A DNA stretch of 64,000 bases, taken from contig CM077834.1 of NCBI GenBank assembly GCA_039720395.1, positions 2,562,607 through 2,626,606 on the forward strand, given 5' to 3'. A model generated the notes under the pieces. That model did not search any database. It saw nothing but the letters and a program-made list of their open reading frames with translations, and had not been told where the DNA came from. Source of the DNA: Liquidambar formosana (lineage: Eukaryota; Streptophyta; Magnoliopsida; Saxifragales; Altingiaceae). Shown one piece after another: positions 1 through 10,590 of this stretch (positions are counted from its first letter, which is position 1; the number at the start of each line of letters is the position of its first letter). A program made the translations under genes and the position numbers.

Positions 1-96
1 ATGAGGTCCAAATGTTTGCTGTCAATTCCAGCCTTCTTTCGATGAGTCAAGTGGATACGTTGGATCAAAATAAATATTTAAAACTGAACTGAGGGT

Positions 97-205
97 TGAT
101 GTGCGTACGCATATTGTGGTTATGCATACGCCTAGTAGTATCATGCGTACACATATTATGTTTATGTGCACGCATGGTGGGACAATACATACGCATGAGA
201 ATCCC
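97..205. repeat. Degenerate minisatellite built on GTACGCAT
   Basis: Imperfect units of about 20-23 bp carry a GTACGCAT/ATACGCAT core (for example at 103, 125, 146 and 190). The same motif returns at 770-866, so both blocks probably belong to one repeat element. Confidence 0.6.
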
Positions 206-393
206 CATTTCCTTACCTGCACGGAGATCTTCCATGAATCGTGCTTAAGATCATGCTCTTACCTTGTGTAATGAGGGAGGTTGACTGAGGATGGTTGGAG
301 AGGCTTCTAGAGGGGAGTTTAACCTAATCTTCTCCTATAAATACCTAAGCATAGGGTTTAGAGTAGGGATCTGAAAAAATAGAGGTTGGAGGC

Positions 394-394
<1 letters not shown>

Positions 395-436
<42 letters not shown>
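395..436. repeat. (AG)n microsatellite
   Basis: Twenty-one uninterrupted AG dinucleotides. The Arg-Glu-rich reading frame across it is a by-product of the repeat. Confidence 0.95.
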
Positions 437-440
<4 letters not shown>

Positions 441-769
441 GTTCAAACTTAACTCAAAGGAAGAAGGCAAAAGGATTGACAGTGGACCTGAGGGAGCAGC
501 GAACTTGTAACATTGCATGTGGTAAAACTTCCCTTGAAACTCTATATCTTTTTGCTTGCATGACTAGTATAGCGCGATATTAGTTATAGTGGTGTATGGT
601 TTAGAATGATATAGATGGATTTTTATGTGCCTAATTAAATGAAGTATCATGACACAATAAACATGCTAATGATATCATATTTACCTTTGATATATAACCA
701 TAGTTGATTAGAGGGTTTGAATTAACTATTGGTTGTGTAGGTATACTAATACATTGTTTTGCAAGAGAA

Positions 770-866
770 ATAGTGCATACGCGTAAGAAACTATGTGTAC
801 GCATTGTTTTGATTATGTGTACGCATAGTAGTGAAGGCGTACGCATATTAATTTATGTGTCTGCAT
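770..866. repeat. Second block of the GTACGCAT minisatellite
   Basis: Units of about 21-22 bp with the core GTACGCAT at 798, 820 and 838, matching the block at 97-205. Confidence 0.55.
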
Positions 867-1745
867 GAATGCTTTCTGCAATATTCTGGCAGTAGTTCTT
901 TTCTCTCTCTTTATTTAATTCATTAATTGTTTACTTGCTTCATTATTATATCGTATTGATCTGTCATATGTGTGTGCACTTAAGTTATTGCATGATTTAG
1001 GGTAATCTTAATTAAATTAAAATATTAAACATGGTTAATAAATACAAAGTGGGGGCCTGCCTAAGGACTGGGCGATGTCGGGTGCCTAACACCTTCCCGA
1101 TGGCGTACCCTAGCTCCCGACATTGGGTGCATACCCTAGCTCCGAACCTTCTTTGGTTATGTTGAGTTAGACCCTTGTAAGGGGTTAAGTTTGGTTCTCG
1201 AATTTTTTGGGTGACGACTCCTCTCCACGCTAACCCTCCTGGTTAGTGGCATACTCCCGAGCCACATGGTTTAGGGCGCGGCGCTCACAATATGGCATAT
1301 TTTATTTTATTTTTCTTTTGTTGAAGCAATTAGTTTCACTTTGGGATTCCCATGATTGAGGGGTTGGACCATTGAATCGAAAAAGAAGTTGGTTGCGTTC
1401 ACAATGGGGAATGATATATTTAGTCAGTGAGCAGCAAACTTGCAGGCATTTTTTTGTAGAGGTGTGTTGAAGTCCCTTCAGTGGTGAGCTCTTTGTAATT
1501 TTTTTTGTGGTTTTGCATTATATTTCAGGATATTAGTATAAAACTATAACTAATGAAACCGGCCCCTCCTTGTTAGGAAATTAGGGGGTTTGAGAAGTGT
1601 TGCTATCTATAAATGTGGAAGTAGACGAGACAGACTTGATTTGAAATTTGGATTATGAGAATGTTTTCTAGGTGTTGTTTATATTTAGGAATAATGCTGG
1701 TGATCATAATCTATCTGTATACATTTATGTAAACATTGCTAGTGT

Positions 1746-2704
1746 GTGAGATTAGATTTTGGAAAGACAAGTGGTGCGGTAATAATACCCTATTGGAGCA
1801 ATTCCAGGATAGGATTAAATTTTGGAAAGACAAGTGGTGTGGTAATAATATCCTATTGGAGCAATTCCCCCTCTTGTATGAGATTGCGTCTAACAAAGAA
1901 GCTTGGATCATGGATTGCCTTGATGGTAGAGGGGTTGGAGTTCATTGGAACATCACTTTTTGTAGAAGTTTCAATGATTGGGAGTTAGAAACCGTGGTGG
2001 ACCTTTTTTCATGTCTTATATGAAAGTAACATTTCTTTGCATGGGAATGATTCTTTGATGTGGCGTAAGGATCCAAAAGGTTTATTCTTGGTGAAATCTT
2101 ATCTTTCTTGTTTAGGCATTTATTCTTGGATTCCTTCGGTTCCTTCAAAAGTGGCCTTCTTCTCTTGGTTGGTGACTCACAATAAATTTCCTACTATCGA
2201 CTATTTGGTTAGAATGAAGTGGGAGATTCCAAATAGATGTGTTATGTACAAGGAGGCGGAAGAATCGGTTGACCACCTTTTTATCATTGTGGGGTGGCTA
2301 GAAGCTTATGGGAACTTATTTTCAACCTTTTCAGAGTTCAGTGGATTTTACCATCTTCTATGCACGACTTGTTTGTGAGTTGGTGGATTAAAGGGGGGCG
2401 GAAAGAGACTAAGATTGTTCGGAGGATGGTTCCTCATGCTCTCTCTTGGTGTGTTTGGAAAGAACGTAACTTAAGAACCTTTGAAGGAATGGAGAAGTCT
2501 ATGGTGGAGCTCAAATCCTTTTTGGTCAAAACGCTTTATTGGTATGTATTAGGTTGTAGGGGCTGTCTTTTTGCTTGGCTCTTCTCTTTTTGTTTTTAGA
2601 CGCTTGGGTTCTTCTCTTGTATATGTCCCATGTTCGAGGGTTTTAGCCCTTTCTTTCTTTTTCAATACATATCAATACAGATATTTACCTTATAAAAAAA
2701 AAAC
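1746..2704 (+). mobile_element. 5'-truncated LINE (L1-type) with zf-RVT-like C-terminal remnant
   Basis: The insertion is flanked by a perfect 12-bp target duplication, CATTGCTAGTGT, at 1734-1745 and 2705-2716, and ends in an A run at 2694-2703. The paralogous SKP1 intron near 34404 has an empty site. Broken reading frames encode the tail of a non-LTR reverse transcriptase: a PSKVAFFSWL motif, then PNRCVMYK with a DHLF block (the zinc-binding RVT domain), then WCVWKERNLRTFEG. The frame shifts repeatedly. A 56-60 bp unit at the 5' end is tandemly doubled (about 1752-1868). About 80% or more of a full LINE is missing. Confidence 0.88.
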
Positions 2705-3050
2705 CATTGCTAGTGTAGCTTGTGCCTTGAGCATTCATGGCTCACCCAAGTGTAGTTGCTGGAGGTTTAGAAATAGAACTTCCAAATTTTAGATAAACTT
2801 TACAGCCAGTGCATTTGCTAATGGCCATGTTGATGAGTATTCTTGCCCTGTTGAATTATTAGCTATTGACTAATCAATTTAGCATCTGTTGGGAGAGATA
2901 ATCGAATAGCTAAGCTAGTTTATTACAAAAAGAATAACTACTGTAGTTTTACAAAGTATGGTGCTGAAGAGTGTTCGATGAATATGGACAATGAAGTGCT
3001 ATTTCCATCAAATTTATTGAGTAATTACTTATAATTGTTGCATCTTCAAT

Positions 3051-3110
3051 CTTATATGGGACCGGGGTTTGCCCAAAGGGCTTCCTTGTTATAAATAAAA
3101 AAATAAAAAA
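3051..3110 (+). mobile_element. 60-bp retroposon tail with 17-bp target duplication
   Basis: ATTGTTGCATCTTCAAT occurs at 3034-3050 and again at 3111-3127, bracketing a short A-rich-ended sequence. The paralogous site near 35450 lacks it. This looks like a severely 5'-truncated LINE or SINE. Confidence 0.75.
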
Positions 3111-3155
3111 ATTGTTGCATCTTCAATGAAATGCTATTATGTATATACTTTACAA

Positions 3156-3338
3156 TTGGTGGGAACAGGGGCTGGTTGTTCTTCCCCCTTTTTTTCCTGG
3201 TTATTTATTTATTTATTTATTTTTTTGGCTGGCTCTTTGGGATCCCTTGTTTTCTAGCTCTTGTATGTCTTATGCACGAGGGTTAAGCCCTTTCTTTTTT
3301 GTTTATATCCATCATTACTTCATCAAAAAAAAAATTAT
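3156..3338 (+). mobile_element. LINE 3'-tail fragment in the SKP1-like intron
   Basis: CTTGTATGTCTTATGCACGA followed by GGGTTAAGCCC and an A run resembles the 3' end of the LINE at 2590-2700. The same tail is in the paralogous intron at about 35480-35640, so it predates the duplication. Flanks TATATACTTTACAAT and TATATTTACTTTACAAT look like a decayed target duplication. Confidence 0.6.
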
Positions 3339-3374
3339 ATTTACTTTACAATATTGGAAAGAAAGTTCCCTCCT

Positions 3375-3384
<10 letters not shown>

Positions 3385-3416
<32 letters not shown>
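3385..3416. repeat. Poly-G tract
   Basis: About 32 G residues just upstream of the SKP1-like exon-2 acceptor. A shorter G tract sits at the same place in the other copy (35749-35759). Length in the assembly may be unreliable. Confidence 0.85.
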
Positions 3417-3418
<2 letters not shown>

Positions 3419-3609
3419 GGTTTCTGTTTCATTTCCAGGCTGCAGACCATCTGGACATGGAGAGTGCTGAATGTGACTGGCAAAGCTGTGGTGCGCATGT
3501 ACCGGCCAGTGAAGTGCTGTAATCATCCTATGGAAACAGATTTACCCTGAGGAAGAGGAAAAGGAGGAGGAGAAGGTTCGTTGGGAGGAGGCAGGGGGCC
3601 TTTGAGTGA

Positions 3610-4435
3610 AAGATTTGCGGTTTTTTGTTTGGCAACGATGTGGTCGTAACAGCCATCAATCCCTGTGTAGTGTTTACAATTGCCTCCTACGTATGTATGA
3701 AAACTTTATATGAAAACCTATTTGCTGATACTTGATCCATCTAGATTGGTGGCAAATTAACCTATTTGCTGATTCTTTAAATCCACCCCATTATGATTTT
3801 ATATTCTAGAGCATTCAAGGACAAAAATTCTATCGTTATGACCAATCCTCATTTCAGATCTGTAATGACGCTGCTCATTATGATCATCTCAAATGGACTT
3901 ACTTTCAAAAGCTATGCAAGACAAAATGGTCCCATTACAGAGCGTATGAAAATAACGATAGGTGTTAAGATACGGCTTCAACTCAAGAGTGACTTGTTCA
4001 GTAATGATTTTAAGAGCTCAAGCCCTCAAATGACATTATTCCCTCATTAGCAGTCCACTTTTAACTATGCTCTCTTGGGATTCTAATTATTTTGTTTTGG
4101 AAAATGCTGAATGGACCAAAACTTTGGTCATCTCCTCATATCGATTGAAGTGGGAATTGATATGGTAATGGATGGGTGGCTGAGGTGTGAGATGATATAG
4201 CATGCCACATCAACAATCAACGCACACTATCAAAAGTTTTATTCGTTTTACTTTTTGTCATATATTTTCTATGAACAATTCAACTAAAATTTCTAAGAGT
4301 GTGTAGTTATTTATATCACGTTTTTTGTTTTAAACACATTTACATTGTATACAACTTTAAATTTTAAAAATCACATTTTTGAATGATTTGCAAATGTATT
4401 TTGAATGATTTATGTAATGTTATGAGATATTTTTT

Positions 4436-4476
<41 letters not shown>

Positions 4477-4740
4477 ATAAATGTTTTGTTAATGCCATCT
4501 CTTGGTCGTATGTCTGTGTCGTGTCGTATTTGTTTCACATATCTGTGTCTATTGTTTCTTTGAGAGTTACAAGGTTTGTTTGTTCGTATTTTTTTTCTTC
4601 CTCTGTAATTTACCTTAGATAAAACGTATGATAAAAAAGCGAGAGTTATTTCATTGCTGTACTCGTTATTTTAATTAATAATATATATTTATATGTATAT
4701 ATATATGCATGTATATGTATATAAATTTTATTTACAATAG
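3610..4740. other. Gene-free: copied SKP1 3' flank, then AT-rich DNA
   Basis: 3610-4080 is a diverged copy of the flank 3' of the SKP1-like gene (compare 36021-36400). 4081-4740 is AT-rich with a (TA)n run at 4439-4473 and no convincing gene. The small reading frames here show no family resemblance. Confidence 0.6.
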
Positions 4741-4803
4741 TGGAAAGGAAGTTATGTTTTTTTTTTTCTTTTCCTTATGGGTTGGTGTCTCTTTCATTTC
4801 CAG

Positions 4804-5003
4804 GCTGCAAACGATCTGGATATCAAGAGTCTGCTATCTCTGACTGGCAAAGCTGGGATGCGCATCAGCTGGCGAATGGTGAAGTGCTTTGATGAGTTGT
4901 ACCCAGTGGAAGAGGATGATCCTTTGTGGAAATGGATGTACCCAGTGGAAGAGAAAAAAAGGAGGAGAAATTTCGTTGGGAGAAGGAGGGGGCCTTTGAG
5001 TGA
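4804..5003 (+). pseudogene. SKP1-like duplicate 2: isolated exon 2, frameshifted near the end
   Basis: Directly after an intact CAG acceptor the sequence reads AANDLDIKSLLSLTGKAGM and continues colinear with exon 2 of the gene at 33491-36020, including the DDPLWKWM block. Near 4950-4970 the frame slips, so the conserved ending (…AFE, stop) is out of frame, although that stop is visible at 5001-5003. There is no exon 1 upstream. The block continues downstream into a P450 remnant, exactly as at 36-37 kb. Confidence 0.85.
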
Positions 5004-5207
5004 AAGATTTGTGATTATTTGTTCGGCAACAACGTGGACATGTATCGCTGTGTAGTGTTTACAATTGCCTCCTACGTATGTATGAAAACCTAGATACTTG
5101 ATCCATCCAGATTGGTGCCAAATTAACCAATTTTCTGATTCTATGAATCCACCCCATTACGATTTTGCATTCTAGAGAATTCTAGGACAAAAATCCACCA
5201 TTATGAC

Positions 5208-6377
5208 TAGGCCTGGCAATTGGGTGGGTTTGGGTGGGCTTAGTTAAAATGTCACCTAAATCCAACCCAATCCATTTATGTGAAGAACCCATTTATGCAA
5301 ACCCAAAACCACCCATTTATTGCAAGGAGAAACCCAACCCAGCCCATAAAGGAATTGACCTCTGACCCATTTATTATGCAGGCCTGGCAATTTGGTCATG
5401 TTAGGCCTTGTAGAAACAAGCATTAAGCATTTCAGGCTTCTTCTCACCAAGTCTTGGCCTCCTCAAGAAGTTTGACACCATGGCCATCTACACCGCCCTC
5501 CTCTCCAGCCAAATCCCACCAGAACTTGGCGACTGCACTGCTTTACTGTTTAAACCCATTTAGAAACCACTTTACTTAGAAACCCCATTCCCACCGGCAG
5601 CTCCATCTAATACCAGACGGGAGTTTGGATTTGGGGGAGATGGTTTGAGTGTGATGTCGACATCGGGGAACCCGAGAGAGAGATGGAGCAGTGACAGGGG
5701 AAATTGAGAGAGAGGGATGGAGCAGTGACAGGTGAACCTTGAGCAGTGGCAGCAGCAAGGGAAACCTGAGAGAGAGATGGAGCAGCGGCAAGGAAAAGGG
5801 GTCGCTGACGGGAGGTGAAAGGGGAGCGACGACGATGGAGCGCGCCGACGGTGTGGGGGATTGAGACCTGATAGAGAGAGATGGAGCAGCGGCAGGGGCA
5901 GGGGAAAGGGGTCGCGCAACGGAAGGTGAAAGGGGAGCAGTGGCAGGGGCAGCGGTAGCAGCAGGGGAAGAGGGGACACGGTGCAGTTCTGGGTTTTGGG
6001 GGGAAATGGGGGAATTGCACAACTAGCTTTTGCCTTCAAGTTAGCAGGGGCTTTTGGAGCAACAGCGGCGAAACTGCCGGTGTACACGAAACCCAGATCT
6101 GGGACGAGGAAGGCAAGAGAGTGGAACGAAGGGAGGGGAGAGAGGAGAGAGAATGGAACGAAGGAAGGCGAGAGAGTGGAACGGAGGAAGGCGAGAGAGA
6201 GTGCCGGGTTGCATTCGCATCCAAATGTTTTTTATACAAACCCGATTACACCCATTTATTAGTTGGGTTATTATGGGCACTCATTTACAGCCCAATTAAT
6301 AAAATTACCCCTCTGCACCCATTTAACTTGGGCGGGTTTGGCGGGTTCATGGGTTTGGGCTTAAATTGCCAGCCCAA
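5208..6377. mobile_element. Non-autonomous hAT element carrying host gene sequence
   Basis: An 8-bp target duplication ATTATGAC lies at 5200-5207 and 6378-6385. The paralogous site near 36225 has a single ATTATGAC-type sequence. The ends are imperfect inverted repeats, TAGGCCTGGCAATT and, reversed, TTGGGCTGGCAATT. The 1170-bp interior encodes no transposase. It holds a fragment of an LRR receptor kinase (5389-5548) and GA-rich degenerate tandem repeats (about 5680-5960). Those repeats create long proline/serine-rich frames on the minus strand that are unlikely to be genes. Confidence 0.85.
5389..5548 (+). pseudogene. Captured LRR receptor-like kinase fragment (RGI/RCH-type) inside the hAT element
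   Basis: Read forward, the segment gives NLVMLGLVETSI, then after a frame slip SLGLLKKFDTMAIYT and QIPPELGDCTALL. This is the leucine-rich-repeat ectodomain wording of plant LRR-XI receptor kinases related to RGI/RCH proteins (from memory of the family). Only about 50 codons are present, with no kinase domain. The fragment begins next to GGCCTGGCAATT, which matches the element's own terminal repeat. It is not a functional gene. Confidence 0.75.
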
Positions 6378-6385
6378 ATTATGAC

Positions 6386-6954
6386 CAATCTCAATTCAGA
6401 TCTGTAATGCCGTTGTTCATTACGATAATTTAAAATAGACTAATTTCAAAAGCTATGCAAAACAAAACAGACCCATTACAGAGCGTATGAAATATAAAGG
6501 TGTCAAGACATGGCTTCAAGTCACAGAGTGATTGGTTCAGTAGTGATTTCTAAGAGCTCAAGCCCTCAAGAGCTTGAAACAGTCACCTGCCTCCATGACT
6601 CAAATGACATCATTCCCTCACTTTAATGCGAGGGAGAACCCAAAGGGTGCTGGCCCGATTTCTTGACGGGTCAGGGTTTGTAACTATTTTTCAAAATGGT
6701 CTTCATTAATCATGTATGTAACTTGTTGAAAAGGACTTTGCTTGGCTGCCTAAACTAAGGGTGCTGATCCTGCACAGGTTGGTTTTTGGTTTTCAGCATT
6801 AAAGCTTACACTCCCTTTGAGAGTGGCATATGTCCAATGAATTGCACCTCTGCTTTTTGGCTTGTGACTTTGACAGGACGTTTCCATTGATCACTGAGTA
6901 GCATTCTCTTTAATATCGGCAAGCTAAATTACAGTGCCACTGATCCTCTTCTAG
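6386..6954. other. Gene-free: copied 3' flank of the SKP1-like block
   Basis: Colinear with 36225-36772 in the second block. It leads straight into the acceptor of the P450 exon-2 remnant, so part of it is likely old P450 intron. Confidence 0.6.
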
Positions 6955-7785
6955 GTCATTTTCAGCTTTGGGATCGAGTGAGATACCATCAACGATGGTA
7001 GAGTGTAACAATGTTGGAAATTCTGAAAAAGAAAACCCTAATCCTCTATTTGGTTCGTGGATTTTATCATGGAAAAAAAAGGGAAGGGTAAAAAAAATGC
7101 GGAGGAAAGAAAATGAAAGGAAAAGATGAAATCATACAAAGCCAAAATTATTTCAATTATTTTTCTTCTACCAATTTTCTATTGCAACCAAATAAGAAAA
7201 AAGTACAATTCCTCATATTTTATTTTTTTTCCTTGATGAAATCCCTGAACCAAATAGAGCCTAAGAGTTATGAGAAAGGCACATAGCAGAGGCAAGAAAA
7301 TCTTTGATGGAAAAGGATATGAAACAGGCATTTCATGGATTAAAAATTTTATTAAGGTAAATTATCATGGAAACTCTGAAATTGCCCCCTTCTGTTCCTT
7401 ACAAGTTACAACCAAGAGAATATGTGGGAGAGATGTGACTATGTGAGATTAATGGATACAAGATACCTACTAAGACCAAAGTCATTTGTAATGCATGTCT
7501 AATCGGGCGAGACCGCAAATATTGGATTGGAGATTTCTTGATAGTTCGACTGATTACAAGGGGACAGATTTTAAATATATCCCATATCGTTTGCTGTGGC
7601 TAGTATCGAGTTTCCACTTGCACAATGGCTGTACTATTTTCACTGGGAACCCCCCTGTGGAATTAAGAAAGAAGATCAATCTGGACATGACTGAGGTCTT
7701 CAGCTTGACCGACACAAGAAAAAGAGACCTGTACTTAATTCCCATTCTTTATCGACACAATAGTGATGAAGAAATTAAATTATGA
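6955..7785 (+). pseudogene. P450 exon-2 remnant A (CYP71-like)
   Basis: Begins after an AG acceptor with the decayed I-helix region of CYP71-type exon 2 (compare 12611 onward). It is interrupted by a MITE at 7042-7261, then continues through [15 protein letters not shown] sequence and a worn K-helix region. The end is recognisable: RFLDSSTDYKGTDFKYIPY and [20 protein letters not shown]. The haem-cysteine loop is deleted, and several frameshifts and stops are present. No exon 1 adjoins it. The same remnant is duplicated at 36773-37200. Confidence 0.85.
7042..7261. mobile_element. Tourist-like (PIF/Harbinger) MITE, 220 bp
   Basis: Terminal inverted repeats TCCTCTATTTGGTTC and GGCTCTATTTGGTTC (right end reversed) continue with similarity for about 27 bp. 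The target duplication is TAA at 7039-7041 and 7262-7264. It sits inside the P450 remnant. The interior is AT-rich and non-coding. Confidence 0.85.
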
Positions 7786-8043
7786 GGACGACTTTTGCAT
7801 GAGTTTATGAGTGAATTACATGCATAATTCTATGGAAATTGTTTCCAAATCCTCCTTATTGACCATCCAGACACATGCACATACACACACAGACTCCCCT
7901 ACCTGCCCGTGCGGCCATGCCCACCCCATCCCGACTCCTGAGAGAGAGAGATTATGACAACCTCCTAACCTAGATTTGAGACAGAATTCAGAACACACTT
8001 TGAGACAAAAACCAGAACACATGCTTACAATTAATTGAACCAG

Positions 8044-8088
<45 letters not shown>

Positions 8089-9079
8089 GAGATTATGGAA
8101 ACCTCCCAACCTAGAGTGAGACAAAAACCAAAACACGTGCTTACAATTAATTGAGCTAGAAGGTGCATAATGCGTATATACTACTAATATAGCAAAGGGC
8201 AAGACTAGAGTACTATTATGTGTTGGTGTTTTGAGGTTAAGAAATAGACTGAGAAAAGATACTTGATAACTCATGGGTCTTAGACTTACCTAGTTCTTAT
8301 GGGTCATGGGGTCTTGTACAGCCCTGGGTTTGCTCAAAGGTACTTGATAACCAAAATGCTACGTTATAGTAAAAGGGACTTTGGTAAATAATGTAATTTA
8401 GGCATTTTTGATAGTCAATAGAATTTTCCCACATCCCTAACCTCCTAATATCACTAAATGGGTTTCAATGCTTCTTCAAAAAGTTTGAACCCAAAATTGC
8501 TCTCTCAACAAGTGAGGAGAATGATACTAAGCTATTGTGCCACTGGCCTAACTTAGGCATTGACTACCCATTAACCATTGCTATTAATTTTATAACCATC
8601 AATAAGGTAATTGTAAACTTGGTTAAATGAATCATAAGGTCAGAAAATGTCATTTTCAGTTAGTGCATGATATGGGGCCAAGAAACCAAACTAATATTGA
8701 ATTTCAATTGTTTTGTCAAGGGCTTTTTAGGGCAATGCAACATGGCAAGGCATGCTGTAGGCCAGCATGATTGCTTCTTTATTTGCCTACTTGCAGAGAC
8801 TTCTCAACCAAATTAATATTCGTATAGTTCTGTTCAACTTATACTGAGGGTAAATTCAGCCATAAATCCGAAATTCTGGCCAAGAGATTCAGAGAAGCCA
8901 GCCATTTCGGTATGTTCAATTCATTCTACAAAGCATTTGTAAAAGACTATCATAAAATGTTTCAGCAATTTTGGAAAGTCGTAAACGTTTTGTCATCCAG
9001 TAACAGATTGTAATCAATTGGAGCTTCTCATGAATGTCACAAGTGGAGGCTAGAATGACTTACAACAGTTTGAGACTGC
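7786..9079. other. Gene-free: upstream region of P450-1
   Basis: Contains a (GA)n run at 8047-8091 and sequence shared with the regions upstream of the P450s at 39.6 and 42.8 kb (compare 8330-8420, 37690-37770 and 42120-42200). An antisense SINE-like piece may lie at 8465-8560. No coding region is supported. Confidence 0.6.
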
Positions 9080-9087
9080 TATAAAAG
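9080..9087 (+). promoter_or_regulatory. TATA box of P450-1
   Basis: TATAAAAG lies 64 bases before the ATG at 9144. The same box at a similar distance precedes the intact P450 at 39560. Confidence 0.6.
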
Positions 9088-9143
9088 GCAATGCTGCTAG
9101 TAAGGAGATTACATTCTCTTCCATAATTCTCTTCTTTGGCCTC

Positions 9144-10002
9144 ATGGAGCTTCAATTTCTCTCACTCCCTTTCCTCTTTACCTTCCTCCTCTTTGTGTTC
9201 ATTGTAGTGAAAAAAGTAAAGAGATACAAAGCCAAAAACTTAGCTCCAAAGCTCCCCCCAGGGCCATGGAAGCTACCTCTCATAGGAAACATGCTCCAAC
9301 TAGGTGGCTCACTACCCCATCACACCCTAAGAGACTTGGCCATGAAACATGGACCCCTCATGCACCTACAACTCGGTGAAATTTCCACCGTTGTAGCTTC
9401 TTCTCCAGAAATTGTCACAGGTTATGAAAACACATGACATCATCTTTGCTCAAAGGCCTTATCTTCTTGCTTCCAGGATCATCTTTTACGATTCTAACAA
9501 CATTATATTCTCTCCATATGGAGATTATTTGAGACAACTGCGAAAGATTTGCACAACAGAGCTTTTAACTGCAAAGCGTGTCCAAACGTCCAATTGTTCC
9601 GATCGATAAGGGAAGAAGAGGTCTCTAATCTCATTAGAACAGTCTCCTTGCACGCTGGAGCACCTATCAATCTTAGTGAGAGAATTTTCTCATTGACATA
9701 TAGCATAACGTACATCAAGGGCAGCTTTTGGTAAACAATATAAGGAGCAAGAAGCCTTCGTATTAGTCGTCAAAGAAATGGTAGATCTCTTTGGAGGTTT
9801 CTCTATTGCGGATATGTACCCTTCTGTTAAATTGCTTCCTCTGATTAGCGGAATGAGAGCTAGACATGAGAAGGTGCACCAGGAAGCTGATAGGATAAGC
9901 AGAGAAAGATCTAGTTGCTGTTGTTTTAAAGCTTCAAGAGCATGGTGAGTTGGTGACCTTGAATTTCCCTCAACTATCAGCAACATCAAAGCAGTTATCT
10001 TG
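9144..10002 (+). pseudogene. P450-1: decayed CYP71-like exon 1, no exon 2
   Basis: The start (MELQFLSLP…) and the membrane anchor, [14 protein letters not shown] hinge and substrate-recognition region are well preserved. A 2-base deletion near 9416 shifts the frame at EIVTG. Further shifts occur near 9590 and 9710, and part of the region that encodes [11 protein letters not shown] in intact copies is deleted near 9895. The conserved C-helix WRQLRK is LRQLRK here. The exon ends at the family donor site (GTTAGT at 10003), but no exon 2 follows before the next gene; a solo LTR starts 15 bases into the intron. It occupies the position in this duplication block that the intact P450-7 (39560) holds in the other. 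Confidence 0.9.
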
Positions 10003-10016
10003 GTTAGTATATATAT

Positions 10017-10590
10017 TGTTGGGATTTTAGTTTTTCAAAATACAATTTATTTGGTAGTGTTACGTATTATATGCTGGATTTTTCCTAATGGAGTAACTGC
10101 TTTGCAGTTACCTTTGTATTTAAATATTTCTTCCGTTGGTATTAACGGCCGTTGCACTAAGGGACGGCTTCTTTGTGTCTGTTCTAACAGCCACTTCCAG
10201 AAACCATCATACCCCTTTATACTATTATAAATATGGTGCATGACTCCTTTAACCGAGAGAAGTAGCGCTTCTGACTTCCTCTTTGCTATCTTCTCTTACT
10301 TCTATAAACATGCAGTTACTTCAACCAATTTTATTTATTTTCCTTTCCATCTACTCAAGCGGGCATTAGAGTTGCAACTATTCTAAGAAGTGCAGATCAC
10401 AGAATAGGATTAAGAAGTGTCGGGCTTTGTATCCTGGGGACATTATTTCAATAAGTCCACCTGCATAGTGAGGAAATAATTGTCTTTAAGAAAGTTCTTT
10501 TAGTGGCACTGCTTAGCCCAATTTGAGGTTGTTTTTATTGGTTTATTTTGCAGGTTATTTTTTTTACTTTGTTTGAGAACATCTCCAACA
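10017..10590. mobile_element. Solo LTR (probably Ty1/copia), 574 bp
   Basis: Starts TGTTGGGA and ends TCCAACA, with a 5-bp duplication TATAT at 10012-10016 and 10591-10595. A TATA-like TATAAATATGG lies near 10227. No internal retroelement sequence is present, as expected after LTR-LTR recombination. It lies just inside the former intron of P450-1. The target is an AT repeat, so the duplication alone is weak evidence. Confidence 0.7.

Larger units (their letters stand above)
1..1310. repeat. Probable LTR-retrotransposon relic (Ty3/gypsy Tat/Ogre-like), partial
   Basis: No gene is visible. A TATA-like CTATAAATACC lies near 332-342. The 1060-1290 part has the wording typical of Tat/Ogre LTR 3' ends as I remember them, with GGTGCCTAACACCTTCCCG near 1080 and GACGACTCC near 1214. 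No paired LTR, primer-binding site or polyprotein is seen. The region stops where SKP1-intron-like DNA begins (about 1318), so it may mark a duplication breakpoint. The class assignment is an inference. Confidence 0.35.
1318..3609 (+). pseudogene. Truncated SKP1-like duplicate 1: intron part plus frameshifted exon 2
   Basis: This stretch aligns in order with the intron and exon 2 of the complete SKP1-like gene at 33491-36020; for example the sequences at 1329-1510 and 34028-34200 are nearly the same. Exon 1 is missing, and the copy begins abruptly inside the intron. The exon 2 equivalent is 3439-3609. It opens with the same AG acceptor and residues AADHLDMES, then loses frame within about 10 codons and is about 33 bases shorter than the 204-base intact exon. 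The LINE at 1746-2704 and a 60-bp insertion at 3051-3110 interrupt the copied intron. It is a dead fragment. The downstream flank is also copied, up to about 4080. Confidence 0.85.

Noticed and set aside
386..583. Arg-Glu repeat protein
   Set aside because: It is an (AG)n microsatellite read in frame.
5572..6087. Long proline/serine-rich frames on the minus strand
   Set aside because: They overlap in several frames across GA-rich degenerate repeats inside a hAT element and match no family.
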